Origin: Branchiostoma lanceolatum
Taxonomy: Eukaryota > Chordata > Leptocardii > Amphioxiformes > Branchiostomatidae
DNA length: 64,000 bases
Assembly: GCF_035083965.1 (NCBI RefSeq)
Contig: NC_089724.1
Span: 30,898,435 to 30,962,434 of the forward strand
Direction of reading: 5' to 3'
Under the pieces are notes generated by a model, which worked only from the letters and a program-made list of their open reading frames with translations, was not told where the DNA came from and did not search any database. The position numbers and the translations under genes are program-made. Each line of letters starts with the position of its first letter. Positions within the stretch are counted from its first letter, which is position 1. Below are positions 62,401 through 64,000 of this stretch, in pieces.

Positions 62401-64000
62401 CTTAGGTGACGGGGCCCGCCCAGCCCCTTCGATCGAGAGCCTAATCTCCGCCCGCTCGCCTCGCATACGTTGGTGAGCGGGCGAGGAAAGGTTTCACCTG
62501 TCGAACAATGACGTCACAGAACGTGTGCACGGCTCCAGAACGGATGAAAAGCAGTCCTGGCCATCGGTAAGTCCTCCATCGCCAAAACTTTCGCGCTCAG
62601 CGTAGGCGTACGGGCGGGCGGGTCCTGTCCAGCGCACTTAAACGTTCACTTTCACTTTCACGCGAGAGAAACGGAGAAAAAACCCTCCCGCCATTGGTAT
62701 TCTATAGAGCCAGGGTCTTTTCGACTCTGCGGAAGGTAGGGCACAAAGAGGACCAAGTCCTGGCGCTTAGGTGACGGGGCCCGCCCAGCCCCTTCGATCG
62801 AGAGCCTAATCTCCGCCCGCTCGCCTCGCATACGTTGGTGAGCGGGCGAGGAAAGGTTTCACCTGTCGAACAATGACGTCACAGAACGTGTGCACGGCTC
62901 CAGAACGGATGAAAAGCAGTCCTGGCCATCGGTAAGTCCTCCATCGCCAAAACTTTCGCGCTCAGCGTAGGCGTACGGGCGGGCGGGTCCTGTCCAGCGC
63001 ACTTAAACGTTCACTTTCACTTTCACGCGAGAGAAACGGAGAAAAAACCCTCCCGCCATTGGTATTCTATAGAGCCAGGGTCTTTTCGACTCTGCGGAAG
63101 GTAGGGCACAAAGAGGACCAAGTCCTGGCGCTTAGGTGACGGGGCCCGCCCAGCCCCTTCGATCGAGAGCCTAATCTCCGCCCGCTCGCCTCGCATACGT
63201 TGGTGAGCGGGCGAGGAAAGGTTTCACCTGTCGAACAATGACGTCACAGAACGTGTGCACGGCTCCAGAACGGATGAAAAGCAGTCCTGGCCATCGGTAA
63301 GTCCTCCATCGCCAAAACTTTCGCGCTCAGCGTAGGCGTACGGGCGGGCGGGTCCTGTCCAGCGCACTTAAACGTTCACTTTCACTTTCACGCGAGAGAA
63401 ACGGAGAAAAAACCCTCCCGCCATTGGTATTCTATAGAGCCAGGGTCTTTTCGACTCTGCGGAAGGTAGGGCACAAAGAGGACCAAGTCCTGGCGCTTAG
63501 GTGACGGGGCCCGCCCAGCCCCTTCGATCGAGAGCCTAATCTCCGCCCGCCCGCCTCGCATACGTTGGTGAGCGGGCGAGGAAAGGTTTCACCTGTCGAA
63601 CAATGACGTCACAGAACGTGTGCACGGCTCCAGAACGGATGAAAAGCAGTCCTGGCCATCGGTAAGTCCTCCATCGCCAAAACTTTCGCGCTCAGCGTAG
63701 GCGTACGGGCGGGCGGGTCCTGTCCAGCGCACTTAAACGTTCACTTTCACTTTCACGCGAGAGAAACGGAGAAAAAACCCTCCCGCCATTGGTATTCTAT
63801 AGAGCCAGGGTCTTTTCGACTCTGCGGAAGGTAGGGCACAAAGAGGACCAAGTCCTGGCGCTTAGGTGACGGGGCCCGCCCAGCCCCTTCGATCGAGAGC
63901 CTAATCTCCGCCCGCCCGCCTCGCATACGTTGGTGAGCGGGCGAGGAAAGGTTTCACCTGTGGAACAATGACGTCACAGAACGTGTGCACGGCTCCAGAA
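59428..64000. repeat. 365-bp satellite array, at least 12.5 units, continuing past the window
   Basis: GGGTCTTTTCGACTCTGCGG begins units at 59428, 59793, 60158 and every 365 bases to 63808. Units are nearly invariant: only four sites differ repeatedly (CTCGCC/CCCGCC, GAGCCT/GAGTCT, TGTCGAAC/TGTGGAAC, AGAACGTG/AGATAGTG). Each unit is GC-rich and holds TGACGTCA (CRE), GTTCACTTTCACTTTCAC (IRF-like on the minus strand), CCATTGGT (inverted CCAAT), a CGCCCGCTCGCC../GGTGAGCGGGCG hairpin and GGTAAGT. 365 is not a multiple of three and no frame runs through. Confidence 0.98.

Noticed and set aside
59428-64000. CRISPR array, rDNA/5S or spliced-leader RNA cluster
   Set aside because: Units have no spacers, no 5S or snRNA sequence was recognised, and there is no clear Sm site after the GGTAAGT; a simple satellite fits.

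Overview
The window looks like animal nuclear DNA, most likely from a cephalochordate (amphioxus, Branchiostoma-like). This is an inference from a complete SMAC/DIABLO orthologue with long introns, tRNA-derived SINEs, CR1/Jockey- and L1/RTE-like LINE pieces, many short inverted-repeat DNA elements, and AT-rich non-coding DNA between GC-richer exons. No bacterial-type operons, rRNA genes, real tRNA genes or CRISPR arrays were seen.

Layout. 2.4-11.9 kb (+): a six-exon DIABLO orthologue whose introns hold SINEs, minisatellites, a hAT-like MITE placed exactly at a splice donor, and a foldback element. 14.2-19.2 kb (-): a 12-exon, 803-codon gene with a Mutator-like DDE transposase core, every splice junction in phase, ending in a repetitive and Arg/Gly-rich tail. 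20.25-21.1 kb (+): a divergent single-exon gene with a C-terminal domain resembling the P2X7 cytoplasmic zinc-binding region. 23.8-25.0 kb (+): a small secreted Gly-rich peptide gene with a one-base frame break. 27.0-28.5 kb (-): a 15-finger C2H2 protein. 29.1-32.4 kb: a 3.3-kb terminal-inverted-repeat element holding two further repeats. 33-35.5 kb: LINE relics. 35.7-37.3 kb (+): a candidate coiled-coil gene. 40.2-43.7 kb (+): an intronless leucine-rich-repeat transmembrane protein with about 34 copies of an 18-residue repeat, split by one missing base.

44-64 kb is a stack of mobile DNA. A minus-strand LINE (LINE-B) is split by a 14.5-kb block flanked by a 7-bp duplication. That block contains a plus-strand LINE (LINE-A), whose reverse transcriptase reading frame is split by an 11,364-bp DNA transposon with 223-bp identical terminal inverted repeats and a perfect 7-bp duplication. 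The transposon has no long transposase frame. It does contain two candidate convergent spliced mini-genes and a 227-bp tandem array. The window ends in at least 12.5 copies of an almost invariant 365-bp satellite, which begins inside LINE-B and seems to carry a slice of its coding sequence.

Strongest points: the DIABLO model, the phase-consistent Mutator-like gene beside its divergent neighbour, the precisely delimited 11.4-kb transposon, and the satellite with CRE- and IRF-like motifs in each unit. All gene models were built by eye from reading frame, GT-AG sites and phase; none is checked against transcripts.
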